In this document: piece by piece, positions 45,035-54,693 of the stretch
Position numbering within the stretch: the stretch's first letter is position 1
Layout of the letters: every line of letters begins with the position of its first letter
Origin: Gammaproteobacteria bacterium
GTDB lineage: Bacteria > Pseudomonadota > Gammaproteobacteria > Ga0077536
Direction of reading: 5' to 3'
NCBI GenBank assembly: GCA_021773835.1
Contig: JAJFJQ010000008.1
Coordinates: 1-64,000, forward strand
Length of the DNA: 64,000 bases
Position numbers and translations under genes: made by a program
Notes under the pieces: generated by a model
Seen by the model: the letters and a program-made list of their open reading frames with translations, nothing else
The model's database searches: none
Told to the model about the DNA's origin: nothing

Positions 45035-45610
45035 CGCGTTAGCCTAGCACTGGGGAATTCGTTCCCAAAGGGATTTTGGGCGCGCCGTCACTACGAGCCG
45101 ATCGTTCGAACAACACAAATTACTGTCGACGCGCGCACGGAAGAAATTTTTGTGGAATATTGCCTTCAATTTCGCACTTCCAGTTTAAGCTCTTGTCGCC
45201 GACATTAGTCCTCAACAAGATTGATCCGTTTTTGAGCCCGGGTTTTACCGAAAATCGGATCCTTATCTTGCCACCCCGATCCGAAGTGTAGTGCAGGCAT
45301 CCGGACAAACTCCTTACCCTCGAGACCGAACAAGACCAATGCATCATTGAGCACGCCGAATATTGACGGGCGGCGCACCTTTTGCACTGCGGCAGTACTA
45401 AACGTTCCGTTTTGAAATATTTCGATCGGCCTGGTCACGATGATCACGATCAATACATCGAATGCAGTGCACAACATACGACTGCTGACGGGCGCCAATC
45501 ACGATACAGGCTTAGTCGACGATCGACTTGGCAGGATGCTGTCGGGTGTTTTAGCTAACTCGTCGTTGGACACACTAAACGCGGTCCAGAACAGTCGCCA
45601 TGAGCAGCGG
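45035..45610. other. Long spacer with an unassigned minus-strand frame
   Basis: 576 bases between the Rieske gene and the end of the SPFH operon. A minus-strand frame at 45205-45498 encodes 97 residues (ending FGKTRAQKRINLVED) with no family match and no ribosome site; it may be the tail of a lost gene. The plus strand shows nothing convincing. Confidence 0.35.
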
Positions 45611-47323
45611 TTACTGCGCCAGCGCGCGCCCGTTTTCCAGATCGATGTCCGCGTTTTGCCAAGCTTGTTCGAATCGCACCGCGACCTCTGCGGCTTGCGC
45701 CGATTTACCCTGTTGAATCAAACCTTGCCAAGCACCATGCAAGGCCCAACCGTTCTCTGGATTACGCCGTAAGTCTTCCCAAAAAACCGTCTCGGCCTCG
45801 GCGGCACGGCCAAGTACAAGTAGTAGTGCACCGAGTTCGTGTCTGACGGGATGTCCCCAAGATGGCGGTTCCATATAGTTCAATCCGTCTTCGAGCCTAA
45901 TGCCTGCCTCTAAATGAAATATCGCCTGCTCGAATTTTTCATTCTTAATGGCAAGTTCGGCTGTGAGCACGTGAGTTGCGATGTCCAATAAGGTTCGACC
46001 TGAATTGACCCAGGTGCGGAAGTCTTTCATATCGTTGCTTACGGCAATCGATTTTAACGCGGCGAGTTCGCGCTCGGCGTCGTCCAATCTATGCTGGGCC
46101 ACAAACGCGCTGCCGCGAACGAAATGCCAGATCGCTGTAATAAACGGATAGGTTGCATCAGGTGGCGGCAACTTGAGTATCCGGCCCCAGTCGGCATAAC
46201 GCCTAAAGGTTAGCATTGGCCGTACATAACGACGCTGCAGCCCGCCGCTGATGGCGAGATGCGGTTCGGACATCTCAGCGAGCGTTTGCGCGATGGCCTG
46301 CGATCTTGCGTAGTTACCCTGAAGAACCGCAGCCATGTGAATAAAATCTGCCGGGTGCGGATCATTGCGTTTAACATTAGACGATAGACTCGCCACCCCC
46401 AGCGGCACCTCGTGGTCACCCCATTGGTCGAGGAACGCGCGATCGGCTTCGATTGATTGCTCGTTACTGTCGATCGCTTTCGCATAGCGGCCGGTGCGGA
46501 TGTAGATATGCGATGGCATATGGACCATATGACCGACCATTGGCATCGTCTGGGCCAAACGTTCCGCGCTCGGGAGTGCAGCCGCAGGGTTTTGCGAGTC
46601 TTCTAGGATATGGATGTACAGATGATTCGCGCCGGGGTGATTCGGATCCTGCTCTATCACCGATTTCAGCGCGGCTATTGCGCCTTCTATCCCAGGACGT
46701 GGCTTACCATCGGGGGTCCAGTAATCCCACGCGAATTTTTTCATTACCGCTTCCGCGTATAGGGTTTGCACTTCCGGATCATTTGGATAGGTATTCGTCA
46801 GCGCGTTTAGTAGTTCGATATAAGCCTGATCCCTTTGGCCACGCCCAGGCTTGGTTAAGGCGTCGTATAGCGTATGCAGCACTTTGATTAATCCCCGCTC
46901 TTTTGGCGACGCGCGATTTTGCAATGCTATCGCTCGTTTGATCGCGGCGGCGCCGGCCCCAGTGGGGTCGTCGGGAAATCCGAGATAGCGACTGTTTGGA
47001 TTTGGACCTATCGCTAGGGCTTCGCCCCAATGCGCCATCGGACAGTTCTCATCCGATCGCACGGCCTCACGAAACGACACCATCGACTCCGGGAAACGGA
47101 AGCCGTAGAACAAACGCAAACCCTGGTCGAAATATTGCTGGGCACGACTCGAGCAATTGGACACCGGATAGGTGTAATCGCCGAGACCGGTGAGTAGCGG
47201 CGCCAACTGCCCGCTGGTCTGTCCAGCAAACAGTACGTTTGGGCAAAGCGCCACAAATGCGATCGTTACAACGAAAGCACGGCGTGCCCGTTTCAAGCAC
47301 GCCGCAGGTTCGAAATTTCTCAT
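45611..47323 (-). CDS. TPR-repeat periplasmic protein
   Basis: 570 residues. The start at 47323 overlaps the SPFH stop (ATGA), so it is coupled; a longer frame reaches 47434 but lies in the SPFH gene. A signal anchor (FVVTIAFVALCPNVLFAGQ) precedes repeats such as FDQGLRLFYGFRFPESMVSF, CPMAHWGEALAIGPN, HLYIHILEDSQNPAAAL and AELAIKNEKFEQAIFHLEAG. TPR scaffolds bind partner proteins. It is the last gene of the SPFH/DUF4178 operon. Confidence 0.9.
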   Translation of the reverse strand: MRNFEPAACLKRARRAFVVTIAFVALCPNVLFAGQTSGQLAPLLTGLGDYTYPVSNCSSRAQQYFDQGLRLFYGFRFPESMVSFREAVRSDENCPMAHWGEALAIGPNPNSRYLGFPDDPTGAGAAAIKRAIALQNRASPKERGLIKVLHTLYDALTKPGRGQRDQAYIELLNALTNTYPNDPEVQTLYAEAVMKKFAWDYWTPDGKPRPGIEGAIAALKSVIEQDPNHPGANHLYIHILEDSQNPAAALPSAERLAQTMPMVGHMVHMPSHIYIRTGRYAKAIDSNEQSIEADRAFLDQWGDHEVPLGVASLSSNVKRNDPHPADFIHMAAVLQGNYARSQAIAQTLAEMSEPHLAISGGLQRRYVRPMLTFRRYADWGRILKLPPPDATYPFITAIWHFVRGSAFVAQHRLDDAERELAALKSIAVSNDMKDFRTWVNSGRTLLDIATHVLTAELAIKNEKFEQAIFHLEAGIRLEDGLNYMEPPSWGHPVRHELGALLLVLGRAAEAETVFWEDLRRNPENGWALHGAWQGLIQQGKSAQAAEVAVRFEQAWQNADIDLENGRALAQ

Positions 47324-48441
47324 GAGTCCTGCGGTGGCGGCGGTGGTGGTGCCGGCGGTGGCGGCGGTGCGAACAATCCCGCTAGGGCGGGGACTTGCTG
47401 GGCCTCGGCCCACGCCGCCATGCCGGCGCTCCAAACCATCGTTGTTGGTAGTAGGCGACCGGCGCTTGCTGCCTGTGACAGCCCTTGCAGATCGAATGGC
47501 CCCGAAGTCTGACCATTTTCCGCGACGTGCCAGGCGGGGGCCAATGGCGGCGGCGGTGCGGCACCTGCGGGTGCGCCTTGTTGCATCATCCCCGGCACCA
47601 TTTGATTAGCCATCGCCATACCCATGCCGAGTCCTACGCCCGCGCCCGCGAGTCCTCCGGCAGGATTGGCCGCGGCGATCGGCATCGAGGTACCCATTTG
47701 GTAGGCCTGATATTCCTGCATGTTGCCAATGACATTCATACTGCTGCGTGTATCGAGTGCCTCTTCTACCTCCGGCGGCAGCGAGACATTAACGATCTGC
47801 AACTGCGGGATGTCCAAACCATATTCGTCATCGACTCGTTCAACGACCGTCTGTCGTACTTGTTCGGACAATTCCATATAGCTGGTGGCAAGATCCATCA
47901 CCGCGATCTTCGAGCTAGCAACGGCGTCGGAGAAGCTCTGCACGACGATCGCGCGCAAGAGTTCGCTCACTTCGTCTGCTTCGAAGCTTGAATCGGTGGC
48001 GACCAATTCCGTCAGCAAGGCCTTTGGATCTACTGCACGCAAGGTGTAGTTGCCGAAGGCACGGATCCGCACTGGCCCAAAGTCTGGGTCGCGCATGATC
48101 ACCGGATTCGGTGTGCCCCACTTCAGATCGGTCACCTGACGGGTCGCGACAAAATACACTTCACAGCGAAACGGGCTGTCGAAGCCGTACTTCCAGCCCT
48201 GCAAGGTGCTGAGGATAGGTAAGTTGTCCGTCTCTAGTGTGTATTGTCCGGGTTCGAACGCATCGGCGATCTTGCCCTGGTTGACGAACACTGCGACTTG
48301 GCCGGGACGCACGATAAGTTGCGCCCCATGTTTGATTTCATTTTGATGACGTGGGAAACGCCACGCTAAGGTATGGCGACTGTCATCAATCCATTCGATG
48401 ATATCGACGAGTTCATTGCGGATAGTGTCGAACAAGCCCAT
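47320..48441 (-). CDS. SPFH-domain protein with C-terminal GYF_2 domain
   Basis: 373 residues from Met at 48441 (start of homology; longer frames lie in upstream sequence). The N-terminal segment MGLFDTIRNELVDIIEW and AQLIVRPGQVAVFVNQGKIAD belong to the virion-core/YdjI-type SPFH proteins; the prohibitin-like core spans about 40-260. A Gly/Met/Ala-rich linker follows, then GYF_2 (about 305-360, WHVAENGQTSGPFDLQGLSQ) and a proline run. SPFH proteins form membrane microdomain rings; GYF_2 binds proline-rich ligands. It sits 16 bases after the small membrane gene. Confidence 0.92.
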   Translation of the reverse strand: MGLFDTIRNELVDIIEWIDDSRHTLAWRFPRHQNEIKHGAQLIVRPGQVAVFVNQGKIADAFEPGQYTLETDNLPILSTLQGWKYGFDSPFRCEVYFVATRQVTDLKWGTPNPVIMRDPDFGPVRIRAFGNYTLRAVDPKALLTELVATDSSFEADEVSELLRAIVVQSFSDAVASSKIAVMDLATSYMELSEQVRQTVVERVDDEYGLDIPQLQIVNVSLPPEVEEALDTRSSMNVIGNMQEYQAYQMGTSMPIAAANPAGGLAGAGVGLGMGMAMANQMVPGMMQQGAPAGAAPPPPLAPAWHVAENGQTSGPFDLQGLSQAASAGRLLPTTMVWSAGMAAWAEAQQVPALAGLFAPPPPPAPPPPPPQDS

Positions 48442-48457
48442 GGTCTGGTACTCCCGA

Positions 48458-48733
48458 TCAAAGTTTGCTCGTGGCCGCGCTGTAGGCGAGCCACAGTGAA
48501 TTAGGGATAGAACCGAAATCGATGCAGAATGGCACCCACCAATACTCGAACACGCCGGGTACCGGGCATATCCATAGCGCGAATAAACCCGCCACGCCTC
48601 CGACCCAGGGTGCGGGCGACATTCGGACATCGCCTTGGCTGATCTTCTGGAAGAAAAATCGCCAATTAAAGATCGTTAACCCGACGAAGAACCCGCCAAC
48701 AATTACGGTCCCTATCCAACGCATTGTTTCCAT
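48458..48733 (-). CDS. Small three-helix membrane protein
   Basis: 91 residues. Helices about 6-26, 40-60 and 65-85, with VPGVFEYWWVPFCIDFGSIP at the C-terminal side. No family recognised. Located 97 bases after the spermidine-synthase-like gene and 16 bases before SPFH, on the same transcript. Confidence 0.75.
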   Translation of the reverse strand: METMRWIGTVIVGGFFVGLTIFNWRFFFQKISQGDVRMSPAPWVGGVAGLFALWICPVPGVFEYWWVPFCIDFGSIPNSLWLAYSAATSKL

Positions 48734-48830
48734 CGACGCATTGCCTCGCTAGTTCGACGGTAATATTCGCATATTCCGCAGCGGTATTCGAACCCACCAC
48801 CCGTGTAAGCAACGAATGTGATCGCTAGAT

Positions 48831-50387
48831 TTACTCATACCAGCGTGCCCAGCCTTGTTCATAGTATTTCGGCAAGACATGCGTGTGAATGGTGTTCACC
48901 TGCGTTTCTGTCTCAGCGATGTCGCGAGGGAACCCATGCATCGACTGCAGCGTATTGGAATCGAGAAATCGGGTCGGTACGCTTAATTCGATTTGGTCCC
49001 AAGCGGGCAGATGTGGCGCAGCCAGGATAAACCCCCATTCGCCGAACGACGGGATATAGGCGTGATACGGGCGCACTTGCAGGAACTCATTGGTCTGAAA
49101 CGGTGACGGTACGGCGCGTAAGGTCGTGGCAATACTCCAGAACGCCTCTAGCGCAAACACGGGAGAGGTCGCCTGGGTAACCAGCAAACCATCGGCATTT
49201 AAATGTTGCGCCAACAAAGTGTAGAAACTCTTTGAATAGAGCTTGCTCAGGCTGAGGTTATGTGGGTCCGGCAAATCGATGACCACGACATCGAATCGGC
49301 GATCGGTGGCCTCCAGATACCGCCACGCGTCGTCATTAACAATTGCGACTCTCGGATCGTTAAGCGAGTCCGCGTTGATCTTCTTGAGCAATGGATTGCG
49401 TTGGAAAAGGTTCGTAATGGCAGGGTCGAGGTCTACCAAGGTAACTTGTTCCACCTCTGGATACTTAAGCACCTCGCGTACGGCTAAGCCATCACCACCG
49501 CCGAGGACGAGTACCTGATGTCGACGACGTGATAGCGACATGACGGGGTGCACCAACGACTCGTGATAACGGTACTCGTCGATCGAACTGAACTGCAACG
49601 CACCGTTGATAAATAGATTGACTGTCTGGGTATTGCGCGTAACCACAATGCGTTGATACGGGCTTGTGGTAGCGGAGATAACTTCGCCTGCAAACAGCCG
49701 TGACTCGAAGTATCCCAAGAGACGATTCGCCTGAACGAATGCGCCAACCAAAACAACAACACAAGCGGCACAACACACGGTCAGGATCCGAGGCTTCAAA
49801 ATCTCTACCCGAAATATCCAGATCGCCATACCCGCAACGGTTGCATTGAACAGCCCGAACAACACACTTGTTTGGATTAATCCGAGTTGCGGAACGAGGA
49901 CCAGCGGAAACAATAACGATGCAAACAACGCGCCCAGATAGTCGACGGTAAGCACGTTGGAGACATTCACCTTCAACACTTGGTAATTCTGAAGAATTCT
50001 AATGACTATCGGGATTTCAAGCCCGACCGCCGCACCGATAACGACCAATTCGAGTAGCAGAAAGGCGCTGTAGTTATCGAGCACACTGAAGGCGTGAAAC
50101 AAGACCAAGGCGCTGGTACCGCCGACCAGCCCAATGAACAATTGCACGACGATGAATACTTCCAATAGACGCTCGCCAACATAGCGCGAGGCGTATGAAC
50201 CAAGGCCCATGGCGGCCATGAACAAACCGATGACAATGGAGAACTGATAGACGGAGTCGCCGAGCAAATAGCTCGATATCGTGCCGGCAAGTAGTTCGTA
50301 GACGAGACCGCATACTGCGATAACGAATGTTGACGTCAGCAGTAGTGCGTTGGTGTGCCGCGGCGATGGACCGGTGGCCGAACTCAT
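48831..50387 (-). CDS. Membrane spermidine-synthase-like protein
   Basis: 518 residues. The N-terminal half has about seven membrane helices (11-215). The C-terminal half is a class I methyltransferase-like aminopropyltransferase domain: VLVLGGGDGLAVREVLKYP, VTLVDLDPAI, and VVIDLPDPHNLSLSKLYSKSFY. Such fusions probably act on a membrane-associated substrate; genuine spermidine production is not shown. Within the SPFH/DUF350 operon. No S-adenosylmethionine decarboxylase gene is in the window. Confidence 0.93.
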   Translation of the reverse strand: MSSATGPSPRHTNALLLTSTFVIAVCGLVYELLAGTISSYLLGDSVYQFSIVIGLFMAAMGLGSYASRYVGERLLEVFIVVQLFIGLVGGTSALVLFHAFSVLDNYSAFLLLELVVIGAAVGLEIPIVIRILQNYQVLKVNVSNVLTVDYLGALFASLLFPLVLVPQLGLIQTSVLFGLFNATVAGMAIWIFRVEILKPRILTVCCAACVVVLVGAFVQANRLLGYFESRLFAGEVISATTSPYQRIVVTRNTQTVNLFINGALQFSSIDEYRYHESLVHPVMSLSRRRHQVLVLGGGDGLAVREVLKYPEVEQVTLVDLDPAITNLFQRNPLLKKINADSLNDPRVAIVNDDAWRYLEATDRRFDVVVIDLPDPHNLSLSKLYSKSFYTLLAQHLNADGLLVTQATSPVFALEAFWSIATTLRAVPSPFQTNEFLQVRPYHAYIPSFGEWGFILAAPHLPAWDQIELSVPTRFLDSNTLQSMHGFPRDIAETETQVNTIHTHVLPKYYEQGWARWYE

Positions 50388-50439
50388 CGACGTTGCATGC
50401 GATCGCCGATCATTAAAAATGATCGCTCGCGAGAGTAAC

Positions 50440-50667
50440 TCAGCTGCGTATTGCGGCGGCGATAATAATGGCTAACGAAATTAATCCTGAGCCAATAATA
50501 ATACCGAGAGCGACGTTATGATCTTCCTCAATTTCTTTTCGAATCGAAAACGGCGTCAATTTATCGAAGGCGACAAAACCGATATAAAAAACGATACAGC
50601 CGAGCAGACTGTATACGATCGTGCCGACCATCGGGGCAACGTGCAATTCCTGCAAAATGCTTTCCAT
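50440..50667 (-). CDS. DUF350 membrane protein
   Basis: 75 residues from Met at 50667 (a longer start at 50793 has no homology). SLLGCIVFYIGFVAFDKLTP is a typical DUF350 segment, followed by a charged EEDHNVALGIIIGSGLISLAIIIAA. Two membrane helices. The family is recurrent in PspA/SPFH-type envelope operons. It lies 52 bases before the spermidine-synthase-like gene. Confidence 0.88.
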   Translation of the reverse strand: MESILQELHVAPMVGTIVYSLLGCIVFYIGFVAFDKLTPFSIRKEIEEDHNVALGIIIGSGLISLAIIIAAAIRS

Positions 50668-50704
50668 AGTTACTGATTCCCGTACGTTGTGTTTGTGTAG
50701 AAGC

Positions 50705-50887
50705 CTACTTACCGCCGCGGCCACCGCCGAACGATGGCAGACGATTGCGAGCGCTACCGAGGCGCACGCTTTGCGCCCCTTTATATTGTTCAAATGAAGA
50801 ATCTTGGATACCGGTATTGGTTGCGGTGGTCACCCCAGCCAGCGCCGTCATACCGGCGAAGACAGCCGCGAATAATCTATTCATCAT
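50705..50887 (-). CDS. Small secreted Gly-rich peptide
   Basis: 60 residues. A signal peptide (MNRLFAAVFAGMTALAGVTT) precedes a short mature part ending in RLPSFGGGRGGK. Its start overlaps the end of the upstream DUF4178 gene by 11 bases, so it is likely coupled. It lies 37 bases before the DUF350 gene. No function known. Confidence 0.65.
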   Translation of the reverse strand: MMNRLFAAVFAGMTALAGVTTATNTGIQDSSFEQYKGAQSVRLGSARNRLPSFGGGRGGK

Positions 50888-52142
50888 CGTCCTCCAATAC
50901 TGGTGCCCATCGCCGCGCCTCGAAACGATAACGCGACAGCGGCTCCCAGACCGATGCAGCGAGAAAAATCAAAGCCAATATAAAGAAATAGCGTGAGACA
51001 ATCACATCTTCATATAACTGAAACCGGACACCCCGATTTTGCGGCTGATTGCTGTTCGCGCCCGTGCCCCCGGTGCCTTCGATATAAAATCGGTAAGTTC
51101 CAGGATCAGCCAGCGTGAAGTAGGCGCGTGCTGATTGCGAACCCTCGCTCCAACTCTCACCGCCCTCGACGCCGTGGTAGTACGAAATGCCCTTGCTCAA
51201 GCTAGCCACGGGCTGTTCACCTTGAACGACAGAGATGTCGTACCATGACCAAGCGTTGCTCAAATTCGAGCTCAACTTCAAGGCCATCATCGAATCCTTA
51301 CCAGAAACCGTAAACTCCTCGGAGTAAGTACCATCGAGTATCTGTTGCAGATTGAATTCGCGATCAAGTAGGCGTGAACCACCACCAAAAACCATTATGC
51401 CGATGGCAATAAGTATCGTTGGGATCGCGAACCATCGTGCCATGCGCGAGAGGCTAACAGAAGCGGGCTTGGCAACGTAGGGTTGGCAAGCGTGGACCGA
51501 GCGCGGTGGGCGTGGAATCTTACGGACCCCAAATGCACGATAGACTCCATTCGCATCCAGGTATTCTCCGAACTGAAACTCCTCCTCGGTGTCGCTGCGT
51601 TCGCGGCTAAAATTATATGGTGGGCAGATCCCTTCTGTAACGGCGATTCGGTTGCCGACCTCAGCAACATAGGTCAACTCACCTTCGACGAAATACACTG
51701 ACGCGGTGTAGGACTCATAGACCTTAAAGGTCATGCCCTTGGCTTTAAAAGTCGTCTTCTGGATCAAACTCACATCGACGATCTCACGCACGCGACGTGA
51801 GAAAACAAAATGCCCGTCAGAAAATACGAGCCAGTGGTAACCGTGGGTCGGCGAAAATATTTGATACTCCAACCATGGATAGCCTTCGCTATCGCGATAT
51901 TGCACGACGCCAATGATGGTAAATTCGATGCCCTTGATGCGGCCCTGCATACCGAGTTCTAGCGGCATCTGCGGGCGATGAAGGTCGGTAAATTGTTTTA
52001 CCACCGCATACTCCGACTTGGCGTCGAGCACTGCTCCGCAAAAACCGCAGTTCAAGGAGCGCACACGGTGGCCACCGTGCAGCTTAAGTGGCGCACCACA
52101 TTGGGTGCAATTAACCGCGCGCGCAGGAGTCGGATCGTTCAT
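50877..52142 (-). CDS. DUF4178 protein with N-terminal zinc ribbon and membrane helices
   Basis: 421 residues. The start at 52142 overlaps the preceding stop (ATGA). Zinc ribbon VNCTQCGAPLKLHG ... LNCGFCGA (about 8-35), DUF4178 core about 60-200 (WLEYQIFSPTHGYHWLVFSDG), then a membrane helix (ARWFAIPTILIAIGIMVF), a beta-sandwich-like lumenal domain and a C-terminal helix (YFFILALIFLAASVWEPL). Second DUF4178 protein of the operon. Confidence 0.9.
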   Translation of the reverse strand: MNDPTPARAVNCTQCGAPLKLHGGHRVRSLNCGFCGAVLDAKSEYAVVKQFTDLHRPQMPLELGMQGRIKGIEFTIIGVVQYRDSEGYPWLEYQIFSPTHGYHWLVFSDGHFVFSRRVREIVDVSLIQKTTFKAKGMTFKVYESYTASVYFVEGELTYVAEVGNRIAVTEGICPPYNFSRERSDTEEEFQFGEYLDANGVYRAFGVRKIPRPPRSVHACQPYVAKPASVSLSRMARWFAIPTILIAIGIMVFGGGSRLLDREFNLQQILDGTYSEEFTVSGKDSMMALKLSSNLSNAWSWYDISVVQGEQPVASLSKGISYYHGVEGGESWSEGSQSARAYFTLADPGTYRFYIEGTGGTGANSNQPQNRGVRFQLYEDVIVSRYFFILALIFLAASVWEPLSRYRFEARRWAPVLEDDDE

Positions 52143-52765
52143 GCCACTTTGATTTCGAATGGATCCAACCAAACGCCTTCGAATACGAATATCGCATCCT
52201 CTTCGTATTCCGTCGTTACCAATTCACTGTTTTGACCTTCGAGATGTGCATAACGATGGGTGTCACCAGGATTCACTATCTCCGGTAGCTGACCCTCGAT
52301 TCCGATACAGGTCGCGTGATTGATCTCGGTTACGCGTAAATCTTTACCGAGCAACTGAATCGATGCGCCGATCTCCAATTGCTCGTAGGCCGGGACCTCG
52401 CCATCAAAATCAACCTCGTTTTCGATAACGTATTCACCCTCATCGTTGCTGATCCATTTCGTGCTGCCTGTGGACAACTGCACCCACCACTCGTCCCAGT
52501 AACCTTCGCTCGCACCGTACTCATAGCGGATGCGACCGACTGGTTCGAAGATCCAATTGCCGACTTGGAATTGCTGTCCGAGACGCAAGATCGAAGGTAT
52601 CTCGGTAAGTACGGACTTTTCACCAGCACTGGCGACCTGTGCGTCTTCAATGAATAAGGTACTGTTGCAATACGCACACACGGCAAGCTTGCTGTGCTTG
52701 AGTAACGGCGGAGTAGCGGCGCCGCAAGACGGGCAATTGGTATCCGAAATGTTAGGCGAACTCAT
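52139..52765 (-). CDS. DUF4178 protein with zinc ribbon
   Basis: 208 residues. Zinc ribbon TNCPSCGAAT ... AVCAYCNST (about 10-35) followed by a single DUF4178 domain (FEPVGRIRYEYGASEGYWDEWWVQL, TKWISNDEGEYVIENEV). No membrane helix. First gene of the operon, coupled by ATGA to the larger DUF4178 gene. The DUF4178 fold is uncharacterised but recurs with PspA/SPFH, DUF350 and spermidine synthase. Confidence 0.88.
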   Translation of the reverse strand: MSSPNISDTNCPSCGAATPPLLKHSKLAVCAYCNSTLFIEDAQVASAGEKSVLTEIPSILRLGQQFQVGNWIFEPVGRIRYEYGASEGYWDEWWVQLSTGSTKWISNDEGEYVIENEVDFDGEVPAYEQLEIGASIQLLGKDLRVTEINHATCIGIEGQLPEIVNPGDTHRYAHLEGQNSELVTTEYEEDAIFVFEGVWLDPFEIKVA

Positions 52766-52903
52766 TCGATCACAATTTTTTTGTCATTTATTCTTGAGCA
52801 CGGACCCGCAAATACGAGGTATTCGATGATACGACACGCGGAATACGATCCTAACGACCTATCGGCTAGAAGAACAGCAGAATGTGGCGAGAGGCAATTG
52901 CAT

Positions 52904-54622
52904 TTAGTCGCGTTCGATAATCGGCAGCACGAGATGCGATGGATGGTCTGCGCCGTGCAGGATCTCGTTCGTCGCTAGCTTGAAGTCGGCTTCTGTTTCG
53001 GTAGCAATGACGCCGCCGGTGTTGGTGTTGCGATCGAAGCGTGGAAAATTACTACTGGAGACCTCTAGGCGGATCCGGTGACCTGCCGCGAACACATTGG
53101 CGGTCGCGACGAGATCGACCTCAATGCAATAGATTTCCCCCGGCGTAAGCGACTTCGGCTTGTCAAAACCATCGCGGTAGCGTGCGCGCAAGATCCCATC
53201 GGTTAGTATCATCGCCCGGCCATCCGGATAGACATCGACCAATTTCCCGGTGAAATCGGTATCTGGGGCCGACGAGCGGACGTACAAGACGAGCGTCACC
53301 GGCCCCGTTACCTCAAGTTCTTGCTCTAGTACGGCGCTCGTGTAACACAAGACGTCGGATCGACTTTCAACTACTTGTTGGTCTCGCGGTCCCGCGTTGG
53401 CGGCGACGAATAGGCCTGGTAGGAAGGTCGCGCCGCCGACTGTCGGTACCGGATCACTCGGGTCATACACGTAGCTATCTAGCGCGGCGCGCGTTGGCAT
53501 GTCGCTTGAAAGTTTGCCGCCGTCCGCTGTCGCTTGCCCATCACTATCTAAGTAGTACTTGTGCCATTGCGTATCCGGTAGCGGCCAGTCTTGTTCTTCG
53601 CGCCACTGATCCAATCCCATGATGAACAATTTCACCGGTGCCTCAGTGTCGACACCGTTGTCGTCGCCTTTAAGCCAATGATCAAACCACCGGATCTGAT
53701 CGGTGGTCACGTCGGCAACGCCATCATGTGCCATCAGACCGAAATTACGCTCAGCGAATACACCGCCGTTGTAACCATGCACCCACGGGCCGATAACAAG
53801 CTTTTGCGCTGTCCGAGATTTCATCGCCTGATAGTTGGCCAACGTGCCACCGAGGAATAAATCATACCAACCGCCGAAATTGAGCGCGGGAACGGTGATG
53901 TTTTCGTAGCGCTCACATGGTGCGATCTCCCGCCAGTAATCATCGTAGTCGGGATGCGCGATCCAATCACCGACATAGGGCGCAAGGTCCGCAAGTTCCG
54001 GTAGATCGGTAAGCGGCAAATGCCAGTAACGGTCGGCAACGTCATCTCCGGCCTCAATTGCCGCACCAACGTCTGCGCCGGTCGCTTGACCGTTACCTAA
54101 ACGTCGCACGACTTCGCCAACGCCAAATGTCGCGGTTGCCCATTGCAAGATAAAGCCAAGTTGAAAGGCGCCGCCTTGATAGGTCCACTTTTCATAGTAC
54201 TGATCGGTCGTGATAAACGGTGCGATCGCTTTTAGGGCCGGCGGATCTTCGATCGCGGCTAGTAGTTGTGTCGCGCCATAGTAAGACGCGCCCATCATGC
54301 CGACGACCCCGCTCGACCACGGTTGCGCTGCGGCCCATGCGATTGTATCTACGCCGTCGCTGGCTTCTTGAAAATAGGGATCAAACTCACCGCCGGATTG
54401 AAACGTACCACGGCAATCCTGCACCACGACCGCGTATCCCGCCTGGGCGATGCGTAGAATATCGCCGGCAAGAAACAGTAAAACAGGCTGCTCCTTGTTA
54501 TACGGCAAGCGCATTAAAACCACCGGATGAGGCCCGTCATTTGCCGGACGGTAGACGTCGCTCGCCAGGGTGACGCCGTCGCGCATCGCGACCTGCAAAT
54601 TTTTTTCAATCGTCAGCACCAT
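52904..54622 (-). CDS. CocE/NonD-family hydrolase
   Basis: 572 residues. Alpha/beta hydrolase with nucleophile elbow GMMGASYYGATQ, Gly-rich DCRGTFQSGG for the oxyanion hole, Asp in NFGGWYDLFLGG and His in VIGPWVHGYNG. The C-terminal galactose-binding-like beta domain (LRARYRDGFDKPKSLTPGE onward) is typical of cocaine esterase and X-Pro dipeptidyl peptidases. It cleaves an ester or amide; substrate unknown. GGAG precedes the start. Confidence 0.94.
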   Translation of the reverse strand: MVLTIEKNLQVAMRDGVTLASDVYRPANDGPHPVVLMRLPYNKEQPVLLFLAGDILRIAQAGYAVVVQDCRGTFQSGGEFDPYFQEASDGVDTIAWAAAQPWSSGVVGMMGASYYGATQLLAAIEDPPALKAIAPFITTDQYYEKWTYQGGAFQLGFILQWATATFGVGEVVRRLGNGQATGADVGAAIEAGDDVADRYWHLPLTDLPELADLAPYVGDWIAHPDYDDYWREIAPCERYENITVPALNFGGWYDLFLGGTLANYQAMKSRTAQKLVIGPWVHGYNGGVFAERNFGLMAHDGVADVTTDQIRWFDHWLKGDDNGVDTEAPVKLFIMGLDQWREEQDWPLPDTQWHKYYLDSDGQATADGGKLSSDMPTRAALDSYVYDPSDPVPTVGGATFLPGLFVAANAGPRDQQVVESRSDVLCYTSAVLEQELEVTGPVTLVLYVRSSAPDTDFTGKLVDVYPDGRAMILTDGILRARYRDGFDKPKSLTPGEIYCIEVDLVATANVFAAGHRIRLEVSSSNFPRFDRNTNTGGVIATETEADFKLATNEILHGADHPSHLVLPIIERD

Positions 54623-54693
54623 CGTCCAATCTCCATCAACCGCTTATTATTTATCACTTGATGTCACAAAGAACTTCGGCGTCTGGCTTCGTT

